Of a stretch of 64,000 nt of DNA, positions 24,216-36,344 are shown one piece after another. The stretch comes from Polietes domitor (lineage: Eukaryota; Arthropoda; Insecta; Diptera; Muscidae), in NCBI GenBank assembly GCA_947397865.1, contig OX377620.1:115667085-115731084 (forward strand), read 5' to 3'. The notes under the pieces were generated by a model. That model made no database searches and had not been told where the DNA came from. It was given only the letters and a program-made list of their open reading frames with translations. A program made the translations under genes and the position numbers. The first letter of the stretch is position 1. Each line of letters begins with the position of its first letter.

Positions 24216-25024
24216 TAAAATGACAACTATTTCATCATCTTTTGATCCACCCATTCTTTTCATTTCATATGAGTAAAATTGCAAATTCTTTTTGTGATTT
24301 ATTTCCATTTGGATGACGGATTTGAAAATGAAATTCTTTCCAAGATTGCAATCAAAGTTCATTTCTATAATTCAATTTTCTATTAGAAATAAGAACTATA
24401 CGTTATATACAGAAGTTATTGTTCCCTCTTTGAATTTTGGCAATAATGGACCAATTTTTTGTTAACAGTAAATTAAAGACTAATCAATAGTTACTGTATT
24501 CCCATATATTTTTTCAAATTTTAGATAATTTATTCATGCTCATATTGAAGACAAATCGCATCAACAGTTTGATTTTGAGATAATTTTCCAATTCTAAAAA
24601 TATGGTCACAATGCTAATACTTAACTTGCATAATTGTACGTTGTGATATAGGTCGTAGTGGGAATATTCAATGAAGAACAATTTCTGGAAATTCCCGGGA
24701 TCTCGGCAATGAAAATTGGACGGGAAATCGTTTCCGGGAGAAAACCAAAAATCCATTACGATTGTAGATTACGACATATCGTTTGGGTAAATTAGGCCCC
24801 AAAATTACGAATACTTGAACAGAAAGTCAAACCAAAGCTGTAATACACTAAGGCCAGTAAAATGACCTAAACCACCAAAAACGGCTGACAGTAGCAATGC
24901 CAGCTTAATAACGACGGCATTGACATGCAAGCGGTGGCAAACAAAAATATATTGTGTGCTAGTTGCACCACTGATATGCTAGCCACATGATGAACATGGG
25001 AAAATGCTATCGCATTTCTATTGA
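24216..25024. other. No recognisable feature
   Basis: AT-rich with a short CCCGGGAT-like piece near 24690. No gene supported. Confidence 0.45.
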
Positions 25025-25396
25025 ATGGGAATTGCCATTAGGACTCGCACGTTCGAATGCTCTGGGAGTCATTACACATCGACACACATCTTTGATCAAA
25101 ATACACAAAGGGTTTGGAATAGACAATTAATGCATTACATCAAGATTTCGCAAACTGCGACTCTTTTGGCCCTTACAAAAATGTCGACCGAATTTAAGCA
25201 ATATATTGCTAATGGAAATTTCTACTACGTAGTCATACAAATAGCATTTCTAAATCTGAGTAAAATCCAAAAATCGAATGAAACAGAAGCTTGTTATACT
25301 CCGGCCTATTTTTCAGAAGAAATTAACAAACACTGTGGTCGGTCTTTTAAACATAATCCAGCAACAAAATTTGTTTTTGTACTTCCATTTTGTTGA
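25025..25396 (+). CDS. Hypothetical 123-residue frame, no known family
   Basis: ATG at 25025, stop at 25394-25396. I do not recognise the product. There is no signal peptide or repeat; the only notable content is scattered Cys/His residues. In DNA this AT-rich a 123-codon frame is somewhat long, but there is no promoter, splice or codon-use support. It could equally be chance or a decayed element. Confidence 0.15.
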   Translation: MGIAIRTRTFECSGSHYTSTHIFDQNTQRVWNRQLMHYIKISQTATLLALTKMSTEFKQYIANGNFYYVVIQIAFLNLSKIQKSNETEACYTPAYFSEEINKHCGRSFKHNPATKFVFVLPFC

Positions 25397-25759
25397 ATTT
25401 TTTAAAGCAAAAGATCATAATTAATGATTTTTGGATCGCCAGAGTCTGTATAGCAAAAAGGTCAAAATGGTGAAAGTGTGCAAACAACGTAGGACATCGG
25501 CCATCCACAAACCAGCAGCACTTTGCATGATAAATTCTTGATGGAGGAACTGTGCGGGGAACATCACTTTTAAATCACATTATTTTCTTGGGTGAACCGA
25601 GGGTCACACAAAAAAGTTTCTTCTCCCCATTTAGTAGGTGTTATTAACGTGCCACATGCGGAGCTTATAGATCTGAAAACGAGAATTAATGCAAAGAGGT
25701 TGAAGTCAGTGAAAATGTATGTATTTGTCAATCCGTTTGCAAACCTTGAAGTTATAATT

Positions 25760-25900
25760 GGAGATCCAATAAAAAATTTATTTGTTGTTCGTCGTAAAAT
25801 TCTGGACATGTCCGTCAGTCTGTTGAAAGTACGCTAGCTTCCGAAAGAAATGGCTTTGTGTTTAAAATTTTCCAAATTTTCCAATGGTAAGATTGATAAT
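25760..25900 (+). repeat. Family B fragment
   Basis: TAAAATTCTGGACATGTCCG, TCTGTTGAAAGTACGCTAGC and TTCCGAAAGAAATGGC parallel 43845-43920 of the complete copy. Ends are lost. Confidence 0.6.
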
Positions 25901-26086
25901 GGATAAATGATTTCCCTTTCGAGAACCAAAAGTACATCTTAAATGCTGAGATCTTTCAAGTATTTCAATGTTTTTTTATATTCCTAGAAATACTTAAAAA
26001 CTTCTGGTTTCATTCGAAAAATCCTGATTTCCGATTAACGAATAATTCGAATAAATTCCTGAATAGTAATAAGAAAAGAAAAAAGA

Positions 26087-26667
26087 AAGTAAGGAAAGGC
26101 TAAAGTCGGACGGGGTCGACTATATAATACCCTCCACTTTCTATACGAATGCAATTCAATTCGATAAAAGAGTGAAAACGGGAAGGATTTTTGTATGTTT
26201 TCTAATTATAGACTGATATGACCTGACCCAATTTGTTAAATCGAGAAGAATTTTTTATCGGTGCTACATTCAAACATGGAATGAAGTGACCCACGTGTGA
26301 CCCAATTATAACGTGTTAGGCTCAATTTGAAGAAATTCGGTGAAAATACGTGGTTTCTGGGGCAGAAAAAGTCAAGCCGGGAGGGAAATTTGTATGGGAG
26401 CTATATATAAATCTGAACCGATCTAACACATTTTTACCACAGGTGTTTCTAGTTGAAATACAAGACGTTTTGCAAATTTTGTAGAAAATCCTTTAAAATG
26501 TTATCTAGAGCGGAAAGAGTGAAATATGGAGAAAATTTTGTATGGGAGCTATATCTAAATCTGATTCAAAAAGTGATTGTAAGACGATCCGCAACAATCT
26601 ATCTCGCTTCCTTTTGGGTGTTACAAAAAAACACTCAAAGACATAATATTCTCGTGGAGTGTATAAA
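26087..26667 (-). mobile_element. Family A element, copy 4, internally shortened
   Basis: Begins AAGTAAGGAAAGGCTAAAGT, with hairpin GTCGGACGGGGTCGAC and GATACCCTCCAC-like text, has about two monomers, skips the microsatellite, and ends CTCGTGGAGTGTATAAA. About 580 bases against about 1,200 in copies 2, 6 and 7. Confidence 0.75.
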
Positions 26668-29238
26668 TCTGTATATATTTAAAGTGCTTTGTAGGGTCTA
26701 TTAATTCAGAAAAAATAGAACAACATAAAAGTATTACGCGGTAAACACATAATTTTGGAAGTCTTTTCAGGAGTGTTTAGATCATAGACAGCTTATCACA
26801 GTCAGTGAAGAAAAATTTTGCAGATCAGCCTTAAACAATATAATCTTCATTTCTGAGCTCTGACCACAGCAATTTCTTTTTCGTGACCCAGTCTAACGTA
26901 TATACTGCTATAAGAATGAGTATAAACGATTATGTAAGGACAACATTCATAGACGTTTCATATCCATCGAAATAAGTGTTTTTTTCTTCGTCAGGATAAG
27001 TGGTTGTCTTTTAGCTTTAGCATGACTTTTAGACGTTCACTTCGGATAACTAGTATGTGAAAGTGAGTGTGATGATAACTCACATTCCTTGGTTGTACAT
27101 ACTCATATACTTATGTATGTAGTTGTAGACGACGCAATTAGTAATATTATTAGTAATTAACAGAGTAAAGTGTTTACTTTCTACAGTCATCGGAATATGT
27201 GTGCGAGACCATGTATATATGTATGGATAGGTATGATCAAGAAACCACAGCAACACACACGTGTATGTATTTATATCTGTATACCCACATCCATATTTAA
27301 ATACGGGTTGATAGTTAGGAGGCCTGTATCCTAAATAAATTAAGATTAATTTGTGTTATAAATTATGGAGGTGAGATTATTACAAACGCCCAGAGTGTAC
27401 AAATTGGTACAAAGCAATATTGATGTATGTACCTCTACAGTATCACTACAACATATTAGGAACTTATTGATTCATCCTAATTAAAGCCTGCAACACCATG
27501 TTGAACTAAACATACTTTAAGTTGGAATTCGCCAAAAAGTAAATATTTATATATATATTAATGTTATAAAATTCTTTCCAAAAGGAAGGAACTTGGATAT
27601 AGTTTTATTTTGTGAAAATTGTCATTGTTGGCGAAGGGGCCTGTGTGATTCATATATAGTACTGACCACAGGAAAGTCTAATTTGAGATAGGTTTTGATT
27701 TGAGCCAAAGAATTTTAAAGAAGGGTACATTGCATGGCAGAACTTTCTTGAGAGGTAACATACATAAATAACTTAAACAGGTTTTATTTAAGAGGAAGAT
27801 GCAGCCAATAGCATCTTCATTTCTGTTATTGTTGTTGTAGTCCTTAAAGTGAAATTTGACGTAGAATTATTTAATGTAGCACCTATTCGTAAAAAGTACG
27901 AAATCCAACTTTATTTCATCAACACGCACGGGAATCAATGTGAATTCAAAGATATATACAAATATCAAAATCAAAAGCAAGGCTGTTATTCTCGAGATAG
28001 ACCTCCACACCCATTTTATTAACCTCTATTTCTATTACACAAGTGTGGTTTTTATTTCCACATGCTTTTTTATTTTATGACATTTATGTAAATGTGAACT
28101 AAAATTTAAGTGTTTTATATCTAAAAAGAAAATCTGAAGTCTTATTGAATCATGTCTGGATATATTCTCGCCTTTAGTCCGTCTATTCTCGCTTGTATCC
28201 CAATGGACACAGCTGCCATCCTTGAACTTATTAAGGCTTGCAGCACAGATTCATTTCCATAGTAGGAGGACAAGTACCACAGTTAGTTAAATTGTCCAAA
28301 CACACTGATGGGGATGTAAGCCAAATCCACCAATATTGCCATCAGCATGTCAAACCTTCACTCAACTAATCACACATTTGATACAGGCTTGCCAGACGTG
28401 GAGATTTGTCCCCAACCATGGGGATTTTATGACAATGAACAGAACCGAACAGTCAGACGAACAAATAAATATGAAATGGGGAAAGGGATTTTTTGTGGGG
28501 GTTTCTTAAAATATTTCGGGGATTTTGTCGGGATATTTGAAGTACTTTGAAAAATATTTAGTGTTTGCAAATGTCTTCCACAAAAGAAAATAAATTGTAA
28601 TAACCTATTTAATATGGTCACTAAAAATTAATATTATAAATTAAGCAACTGTATATAGTTTGACAAATGATATTCTTTTTTTAGTTATTGTTCTCATTTC
28701 GAATGATTCGTAAATATTGGAAATAAAATTACAGCACTCATAGCAAAACATACACTCAAAACAATTCAAGTAAAACTTGACAAACTTTAATAACTGATGA
28801 TTTGTCCCTACACAGGACAATGAAATACGTATATGGTCAAATGTTTGTATGGTTGAGTGTGGTTCTCCATTAACATTCATCTCCATTAACAAAACAAAGA
28901 TTTCCTTCGTAAGAAGCGATTACTTGATCGAATAGATGGAATTCGAATGTATTACATTTAAAATTCATCGACAAATTAAGGAAATTGGTATTAATTTGCA
29001 CCCATTATTTCTTTATTGTACTTGAATTTTAAATAAGGAGCTTGATAACGACCTAGGATGATCAAAATATTCCCTCTTTGTTGACAAATCAACTAATATT
29101 CCATAATTTAATTTTGTTTCGGTCGAATTAATTGAAATAAAAACTTTTGCTGTATTTGGGGAATTTTTCATGGCTACTTTGGGGGCGAGGAAACAGATGA
29201 TTATCTAGCAAGCTTGGTATGATAATAATGAAATTAAA
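26668..29238. other. No gene found
   Basis: AT-rich and largely unique within the window. About 26860-26925 carries a motif (TTTTTCGTGACCCAGTCTAA) with weaker relatives near 49440 and 45750. The region around 28390-28600 is rich in GGGATTT text, but no termini were found. Confidence 0.45.
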
Positions 29239-29242
29239 TTAA

Positions 29243-29631
29243 CCCTCTCATGCCCGAATTTTCTTCTTAATAAATATATAAAGTTTGATATGTTTTTGAT
29301 GATGTATGGGTCTAAAAATGGTTTATATAGAGTTTTAGGGTTCTCATTCATACAGGACATGAGTAGCAGGATTTTTCTTAAAATCATTATACTGCAGATA
29401 TCGGTTAAATTTTGAATTCTTTCTTCATTTTAAAAATCTTTATTATGTATCACTTCGAATAACAAATAGAGTTCTTCTTGTACTCGAAGAAATCCTATAA
29501 AAATAACAACAAATTCTAAACAATTTTAACTGCAAGATACTCAAATAATTAAAATTTGTGAATTCACTTTTGTTTTCGTCTTCCTACGCAGACCCAAGTA
29601 ACCGAATTTGTTGGTTCTGGGCATGAAAGTG
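29243..29631. mobile_element. piggyBac-like MITE, 389 bp
   Basis: TTAA at 29239-29242 and at 29632-29635 flank inverted ends: left CCCTCTCATGCCCGA, right (reverse complement) CACTTTCATGCCCAGA. TTAA target duplications and CCC/CACT-type ends are typical of the piggyBac superfamily. There is no transposase frame inside, so it would depend on a transposase made elsewhere. Confidence 0.65.
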
Positions 29632-29679
29632 TTAAGTGCTAAAATATGACCGAATCACTGCATCCGTTTGCATTGACCA

Positions 29680-29829
29680 TGATGCGTATGATAAATATTT
29701 AATGTCATCGTTTTTAACACGTATACGACACATGGTACCATAAACACGCAATAACACAACATTCAATCGAATTCATATTGATTTTTTAATATAAAAATAA
29801 ATACATCGATTATACGGACAATCACGCAT
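29680..29829 (+). repeat. Dispersed repeat, inverted copy of 48310-48469
   Basis: The reverse complement contains TTGTCCGTATAATCGATGTA, TGAATTCGATTGAA, GTCGTATACGTGTTAAA and TATCATACGC, all found in the same order at 48310-48469. No coding potential was seen. Confidence 0.65.
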
Positions 29830-31257
29830 CCAGCAGCACAAGAGTCCGACCATGAAATAAATAAATTTCAATTATTGATGGAATTTTATATGTAGGCAGG
29901 ATGAGTTTACAGGTCGATTTAAAAAATAATGTAGTTTTCTATATGGAGATAAGGAGTATGCAAAGAGAAGGCCTACATGTGCTGCGGTTGGCGTATGGTT
30001 CAAAAAATCACTGTCAGTCTGGAAAAAGTTTCCAATAATTCCAAAACTATAGTTTTTACTTTACTTTCAATTAACCAGATCCGATTTTCGCGGAGGCTAA
30101 ATGTGCGCTATTATATTCTAATATGAATGATATACAGGGGTATCCCCTTTTCCGAGGTGTTAGTCGATTTTAATTCGACAACATTTTAAATTAGTCATAT
30201 ACATTCTACTAGTTCTTGTGGGTAAGTAGTTCGTGGTTTCAGTTTTATATTGGGAAATTATAGATGAAATATATCAATCTTTCAGGCTTGATATAAGATA
30301 TCTTTCCGAGTGATGTAGTCTATTCAAAACGGTGTCTCAAGGCACTAATTGACGCTCCGTGAAATTGAACCAAAAAACCACCAACCAACCTCCTACATTC
30401 CAAAATAATTTTCATTGTTTTCGTAGCAATTGTGTCAGGCTACTGTACTCAAACATGTTATAGCATATGTTCTTGTCTCATGCACCCGTCCTTTGATATG
30501 CGCCTCACCTCCATAAAATAATATTCGTGTACAGTTATATTTTGTTTCTTTTAGTGTTGTTGCTCCAATAGATTTATGGGATGGAATTAATGGCGAACGC
30601 AAACATTTTGCACAGAAGGAATGACGTGTAATGTGTAAAAGTGTTGACCAGTGTGTTTCACCCCACTCTTTAGATTGAGGTATCTTGTGTCGATGGTATA
30701 TTCATAGTAATTTATGCTGTAGTATTTTCAATTTCGCAAAATTTCTTGTGGCCCTAATATTAGATCTGAAACTATACCATATCAAATTATAACGTATTGT
30801 GACCATTCGTATTGTTTTTAGTTTAAACTTGTATTAGGGTATTTTATTTGGGAGGTCCATTCTGATAATTTCAGCACAACATTAACTATAACCTACACAA
30901 ATCTGTGGAACACAGAGAAAGCCAAAAATGTGTAACACAAAGAAGCATTCGAGATAGGGCCATACCAACCGGATTGGTATGGGGGGTTCGATTTAACAAT
31001 GCCAGTCTAATGTCTATTTAAAGGTCGTTATCAGGGGTCTACTCGATTTGAAATCGAGAAGGTAGCTGTAACTGAAATGTATGTTTATTTGTTGCGGAAA
31101 GAGTATAAATTTGATCGAAAACATTTAAATCCAGGCGAGATTAGTACCTCTATAAATTTCCAGCGGAAATGTTGTACTTTTTACAAAAATTAAAACAAAG
31201 TTATTTCGGATAAACCATGTACATGTTAGTTTACATCCATACTTACACACGAGTTGA
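29830..31257. other. No gene found
   Basis: AT-rich DNA without repeats that I can place. Confidence 0.45.
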
Positions 31258-31328
31258 TACCCGCTTGTTCCAGTATACATTACATCAGTCATTATACCAT
31301 TATGCACAAAGCAACTACCCGCTTGTTC
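31258..31328. repeat. 45-bp inverted templated insertion between 13-bp direct repeats
   Basis: TACCCGCTTGTTC occurs at 31258-31270 and 31316-31328. Between them lie 45 bases whose reverse complement stands at 32092-32136, right at the 5' end of the second jockey copy. Counting a few bases on both sides, 51 bases match perfectly in inverted orientation. Confidence 0.9.
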
Positions 31329-32138
31329 GGCAAAACTGTTATTGACGTTCTTTCTGTACTAAATTCGTCAATTACAATCGCCAGTACCTACTCTAGTGTA
31401 ACTATGTATTATGTGAATTCAATACTAGCGAATTCATTAAACAGCATATGTACATATTTCGTTCAATCAAAATAAGCAAGCAAGCTACCTATAACAGCTA
31501 TTGGTACACATTTTCTTTGCTTAACCATTTCCGTCAACTCTTTTTGTTTCATTGTAATCACTTATTTTGGAACAGGCCTACTTTACTGAGACACCCGATT
31601 TTAAGCAAAAAATTGTATACACCAAAGTTGGGGGAAAATCCTATTTTGGGAGTTATATGCCTCAAATTTTCATATTTCACACGGAAATTTAAATATTGAT
31701 TTTAAAAAAAATCAAACTGTAGATCGAAGATTTTGAAGAAAAAATAAGTAAAAAATAAATAATTTTTTTCTCAATTTCTCTTTAAATGAAAGTTATAGTT
31801 TTGTTAACTCATATGGCAATTCGGATTTATACTAAACGAGAACAATTTTATAAAAAATAAATTTAAATACAAAATGTGTTCATTATTTAACATAAACGTA
31901 TTATCTCACCCTGCTTCAGTGTTCTTTTCATCATATATTTTGTGGCATTGAATACTATGATGAATATTCTACCATGTTTTCGTCAACGGAATGTAAGCGA
32001 GGGGGTGGCGATTGCATCCTTCCTATGACATGCCCATGTTAAATTCATCACTCAAACGCACTGCGTAGGTATAGCCGGGTAAGTAGTGGTAGTTGCTTTG
32101 TGCATAATGGTATAATGACTGATGTAATGTATACTGGA
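31329..32138. other. No gene found; ends with the inverted 51-bp match
   Basis: AT-rich. Frames at 31254-31475 and 31448-31699 lack motifs. Bases 32088-32138 are the reverse complement of 31269-31319. Confidence 0.5.
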
Positions 32139-33793
32139 TCAATAAAAGAATATCCACTGAAAGAAACAAAAAATGGACCAATCTTTTAACCAGTTTGAAA
32201 CCAGGAGATAAACGCTTCTGGAAGGTAAGCCGCAGTCTGAGAGGTAAATCGACAAATCAAATCCCGCATCTGATCGATAACAACAATAAAGTTGTAGACG
32301 ATTCACACAAAGCTGAGATATTGGCCAACACATTTGCAAAGTCCCATACGCTTACTATGAACTATACGCATTCCTTTGACAACCGAGTTAACAGTGCAGT
32401 TACCAGGCTTAAGACGGAACCCCCATCAACAACCGGAATAAGACTAATTACTCCCTCCGAAATAAGAACTCTTATAACTACTCTAAAAACATCAAAATCA
32501 CCTGGACACGACAATGTCTCAAATATTTTACTAAAAAAGCTCCCAGACAAAGCTATTAATCTACTGGCATGGATATTTAACAACTGCCTCTCTCTCAATT
32601 GTTTCCCAAATGCCTTCAAAAATGCCAAAATTGTTGCTGTCATTAAACCAAATAAACCAAGAAATAACCCAAGCAGCTACAGGCCCATAAGTCTTCTAAG
32701 TAATCTTGGTAAATTATACGAAAAGCTCATTCACTCCAGGATAAACGAATTCACTGACGACCACAACATAATTCCAAGAGAACAATTTGGGTTTAGAAAA
32801 GAGCACAGTACTGTACACCAAATAACTAGAATCAAACACAAAATTAAGGCCAATAAACAGCTTAGAAAATCAACCGGAATCCTACTATTGGATATCGAAA
32901 AAGCCTTTGATACTATATGGCACAATGGTCTATTGTATAAACTTATAAAGACAAATTTCCCGAAATATCTCTGCAAGATAATTAGTGATTTTCTTGAGAA
33001 CAGAACATTTACAGTTTATGTAAATTCTACGTCTTCCACTCCGAAAACTATACCAGCAGGTCTACCCCAAGGTTCAGTATTATCTCCTCTGTTATACTCT
33101 ATATTTACCTCAGACTTCAAGCCAAATAGAGAAACTAATATTGCATATTACGCTGACGATACTGCTTTGATAACCTCTAGTAAACTGACAAGTGCACTTA
33201 TCAAGAAAATGGAGAAAAGCCTCATAGAATGCAACAATTTTTTCAGAAAATGGAAGATTAAAATCAACAACGATAAAACTCAGGCTATAATCTTCCCGTT
33301 CAACAAATCACCAAAGAGGCTACCCACAAGATTGCTGAAATTCGAAAACAACTCCATATGCATTCAAAACCAAGTTAGATACCTCGGTGTTCTACTTGAT
33401 AAAAAACTGCTTTTTCAAAAACATATTGAATCAACATGCACAAAAGCTATAAAAGCCTTTAGGGCCCTGTGGCCTTTGTTAAATCGAAGATCTTCACTAA
33501 GCCTAAAAAATAAAAACTTAATATTCAAAAGTGTTATTAGACCCATTATGTCTTACGCGTGTCCAGTATGGTACAAAGCGGCCAAGTGCCACATAAAAAA
33601 CCTGCAAGTCATCCAAAACAAATGCCTTAAAATGATTCATAATAAACCTTGGAGATATTCAACAACTTTATTACATGATGAAACCGGCTACGAGTTGTTT
33701 TCTGATTTCATCACAAGAACCAAAAATAATTATTTTACTAAGATAGAATATTCTAATTATGTCACTATAAGAGAATGTAGAGAACCATCTTAA
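32139..33793 (+). CDS. Jockey-type reverse transcriptase, 5'-truncated, frame intact
   Basis: RNA-dependent DNA polymerase part of ORF2. The frame is open from the junction to a stop at 33791-33793; it has no native start because the N-terminal endonuclease is missing. Numbered from the ATG-like codon at 32195: SYRPISLLSNLGKLYEKL at 161-178, EQFGFRKEHST at 196-206, LLLDIEKAFDTIWHNGL with catalytic Asp233, AGLPQGSVLSPLLYSIFTSD at 288-307, AYYADDTALI with Asp321-Asp322, VRYLGVLLDKKLLF at 394-407. All key polymerase residues are kept. The C-terminal part includes RPIMSYACPVWYKAA and KPWRYST. Without its 5' end and promoter it is unlikely to move by itself. Confidence 0.9.
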
Positions 33794-34083
33794 ATGTGTT
33801 ATGCAAATCACCGAAGGAAAATGTATGCCGTATAGCCGATTATTCCTAAATACTCGCACTAAAAGCATATATATTTTCCACCTATTCGACATCCCATCTT
33901 TTGAATTCAAATAAAGGTTTTTGCCCCCCTTTTCCTTTAAAAAATAACATAAAAACGATGTAAAAATATATAAAATAATGATCTCATTTGTTGCAATATC
34001 CTACAGATAAAATCTCAAAAATTGTATTTATGTATTAAGTATTATATGTATGTGATATCTGGATGAATAAAATTTGAAATTGA
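32139..34083 (+). mobile_element. Second jockey-clade retrotransposon, 5'-truncated
   Basis: Coding sequence begins abruptly after 32138 and ends in a 3' tail with GAATAAAATTTGAAATTGAAA-like text near 34083. The endonuclease half is missing. No target duplication was found; the 5' junction coincides exactly with the end of the 51-bp inverted match. It belongs to a different subfamily from the copy at 3402. Confidence 0.75.
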
Positions 34084-34094
34084 AAATCCTATAA

Positions 34095-34170
34095 ACATAT
34101 ATGGTGAAAGTGGTTTACATCGTCCTAGATTGTAATGTAGCCCCATACAAATATTCTTCCCAAGTTAAAT
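34095..34170 (+). repeat. Family A monomer fragment
   Basis: ATGGTGAAAGTGGTTTACAT, then TGTAGCCCCATACAAATATT parallels 9070-9130 of copy 1. It lies directly after the jockey tail, so the retrotransposon may have landed beside or in a family A copy. Confidence 0.5.
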
Positions 34171-35765
34171 TGGGAATGATAGAACATTTTATTTTTTATG
34201 TAAGGCGCGAAATTCTCTAATTAAATCTAGCTCGAAAAGGTTCGATTTTATGATACCCAAATCCAATATCTTCCCCAATTACAAGGGTTTGAATACAAGT
34301 CCTTGATATTTTGAATCTGAAACGTCAAACATTCCAAATATCATTTCTGTTTCAGTCGATCACTGGTCAAATATAAAACTTTGTGGAGATTTTTAAATCG
34401 GTGGCTACTGTGTGGTTATGAATAAATTCGGGAAACCCGATTAACATGTTCTGAAAAAAACACCCGAAGGTTTGTCAGACATGCATGACTTATGACCTCT
34501 CCCTCGCACTTGTCTATTTGCTGTGGTTAGAATAGAACAACAGCGCCGAGAACAAAACATTGCAGCCGAATAAATCCCATTGAAAGTAAAGTTTTTTTCC
34601 GAAATTGTTGAGAAGCATTTCAAGTAAGGAAACGAAAACTTCCCTGCTTTATTGTAGTGTATGTTTGTATTAGTATGGATGAGCATTTTCCACCATTGGT
34701 TTGTTTTCCACGCAGAGATGTGGAAACGAAATCAATCGCAATGAAGAGTAAAATAAAACGAAATCTTATGGATTTAAATAAACAATCACGAAGCAGGCCT
34801 CTCCAATTATTTTTATTTCCTTGCACAACGAGTCGTAATCAATCAAAATCCCCCAAGGCTGTACACAATATTTTTTAATCGTTGACACCTTGAGGCGTTT
34901 CGGAAAGCACTTTTAAATGTCAATTAAATTTGTGAAGAAGGAGAAAGGAAAAAAACCTGGGGACAATCAAGAAAACGAGTTTGCAGTATGACCTGTCAAT
35001 GGCCCGTATGGCATTCTGAGTTAAACATTTCCCATTCGGCAAGGCTTACCAGCACAAGATGTTTTATTTTTCCATTTTACAAACTCACGTAAATACATTT
35101 TTGCTTTAGTTTATATTTACATACGTTTGTTGTCCGTTCTTTTGCCGCTTCTTTTGGCTGTTGACTATTAGCACACGTCTGTTCAATTGTCTTTATCTCG
35201 TTTTCTTTCTCCAACCAAAGGATGTTTGTTTACGGAAAGACGACTGACGGAATAAATGTTCCGAGTTGACGTTACAAATGATGCCGTTAAGCCATTTGCC
35301 ATATTGACAATTTGGTGATTTCCCTGATAGATAAAAATATTAAATCGGTAAGGAAATTTCTGTGAGACTTTGTTGTCATTGAGGAGCCTGGCATGCCAGT
35401 CATCGTGGCTAAACACATATTAAATTACTGCGAAATTGATTAACAAATGAATCAGATTCATTGATATTTCAATTCCTTTGCATCTAATTTCTGTTAATTT
35501 AAGAAAAAATACATAAATTTATCAAATTATGCAAGAGAATTATTCTTATTCACTCTTCGCAAAAGATAGTACATCAATAATTTTTGTATGGGATTAATAT
35601 GGTGAAAAGTACAATATAAATCGAATTAATAGACTTCGATATATTTGAAATTTGAAAAAAATGAAAAAATGAAGGTTTTAGATTCCGCAAATTTAGTCCG
35701 CACACAAACAAAAAAAAATCAATATAATTTTCACATTGATCTGCGAAATAAAAAGTTCGTAAAGT
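34171..35765. other. Unique-looking spacer, no gene found
   Basis: Less repetitive and locally less AT-rich (34630-34870, 35020-35400). Short frames on both strands show no family motif. It could be intronic or intergenic host DNA. Confidence 0.4.
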
Positions 35766-36344
35766 ATTTTATACCCTCATTATGTATTTGTGCATTTGTT
35801 TGTCCGTCCGTCCATCTATTCTTGTAATCAAAGTACAGGTCGCAATTATTGTTCGTTCTAAACAAACATTGGCACTGGTGAGTTATGCGGCCTATTTAAT
35901 TTGAAGGAAACCGGTTTAGGTTTTGATATTATATATTATTATACATATTTTACTCGATTTGTTGTTTTCTTTGTGATTCCAATTTACAAACTTGCAGAGC
36001 CTATTAAAATAAGTCACCCTTAGATGTATATGTTTTATATCCAGTGTGGGGATAACTCATCGGTGGTGCTTCAGCATAGAGTGCTTGTGTTACCATTCTG
36101 TAATCAGCTGTATTTATATATATACATTTTATATATATTTTTTTTTATATATTTATTTTTTTTTATATATATTTACATTTTTGCAATTTTATAGTTCTGT
36201 TTTTATAACGATCATGTTTGAATTTATGTGCCTATGTTTAAATTGGGCCAGATCGGTTCAGATCGTTCAGCGCATAAAGTTATTATGCGCTTTAGATATG
36301 ACATTTTTAACCAATTTTCTTCAAATTTGTCACAAAACCTTATA

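Noticed and set aside
25030..25070. tRNA B-box-like CGTTCGAATGC
   Set aside because: No matching A-box or cloverleaf could be folded around it.
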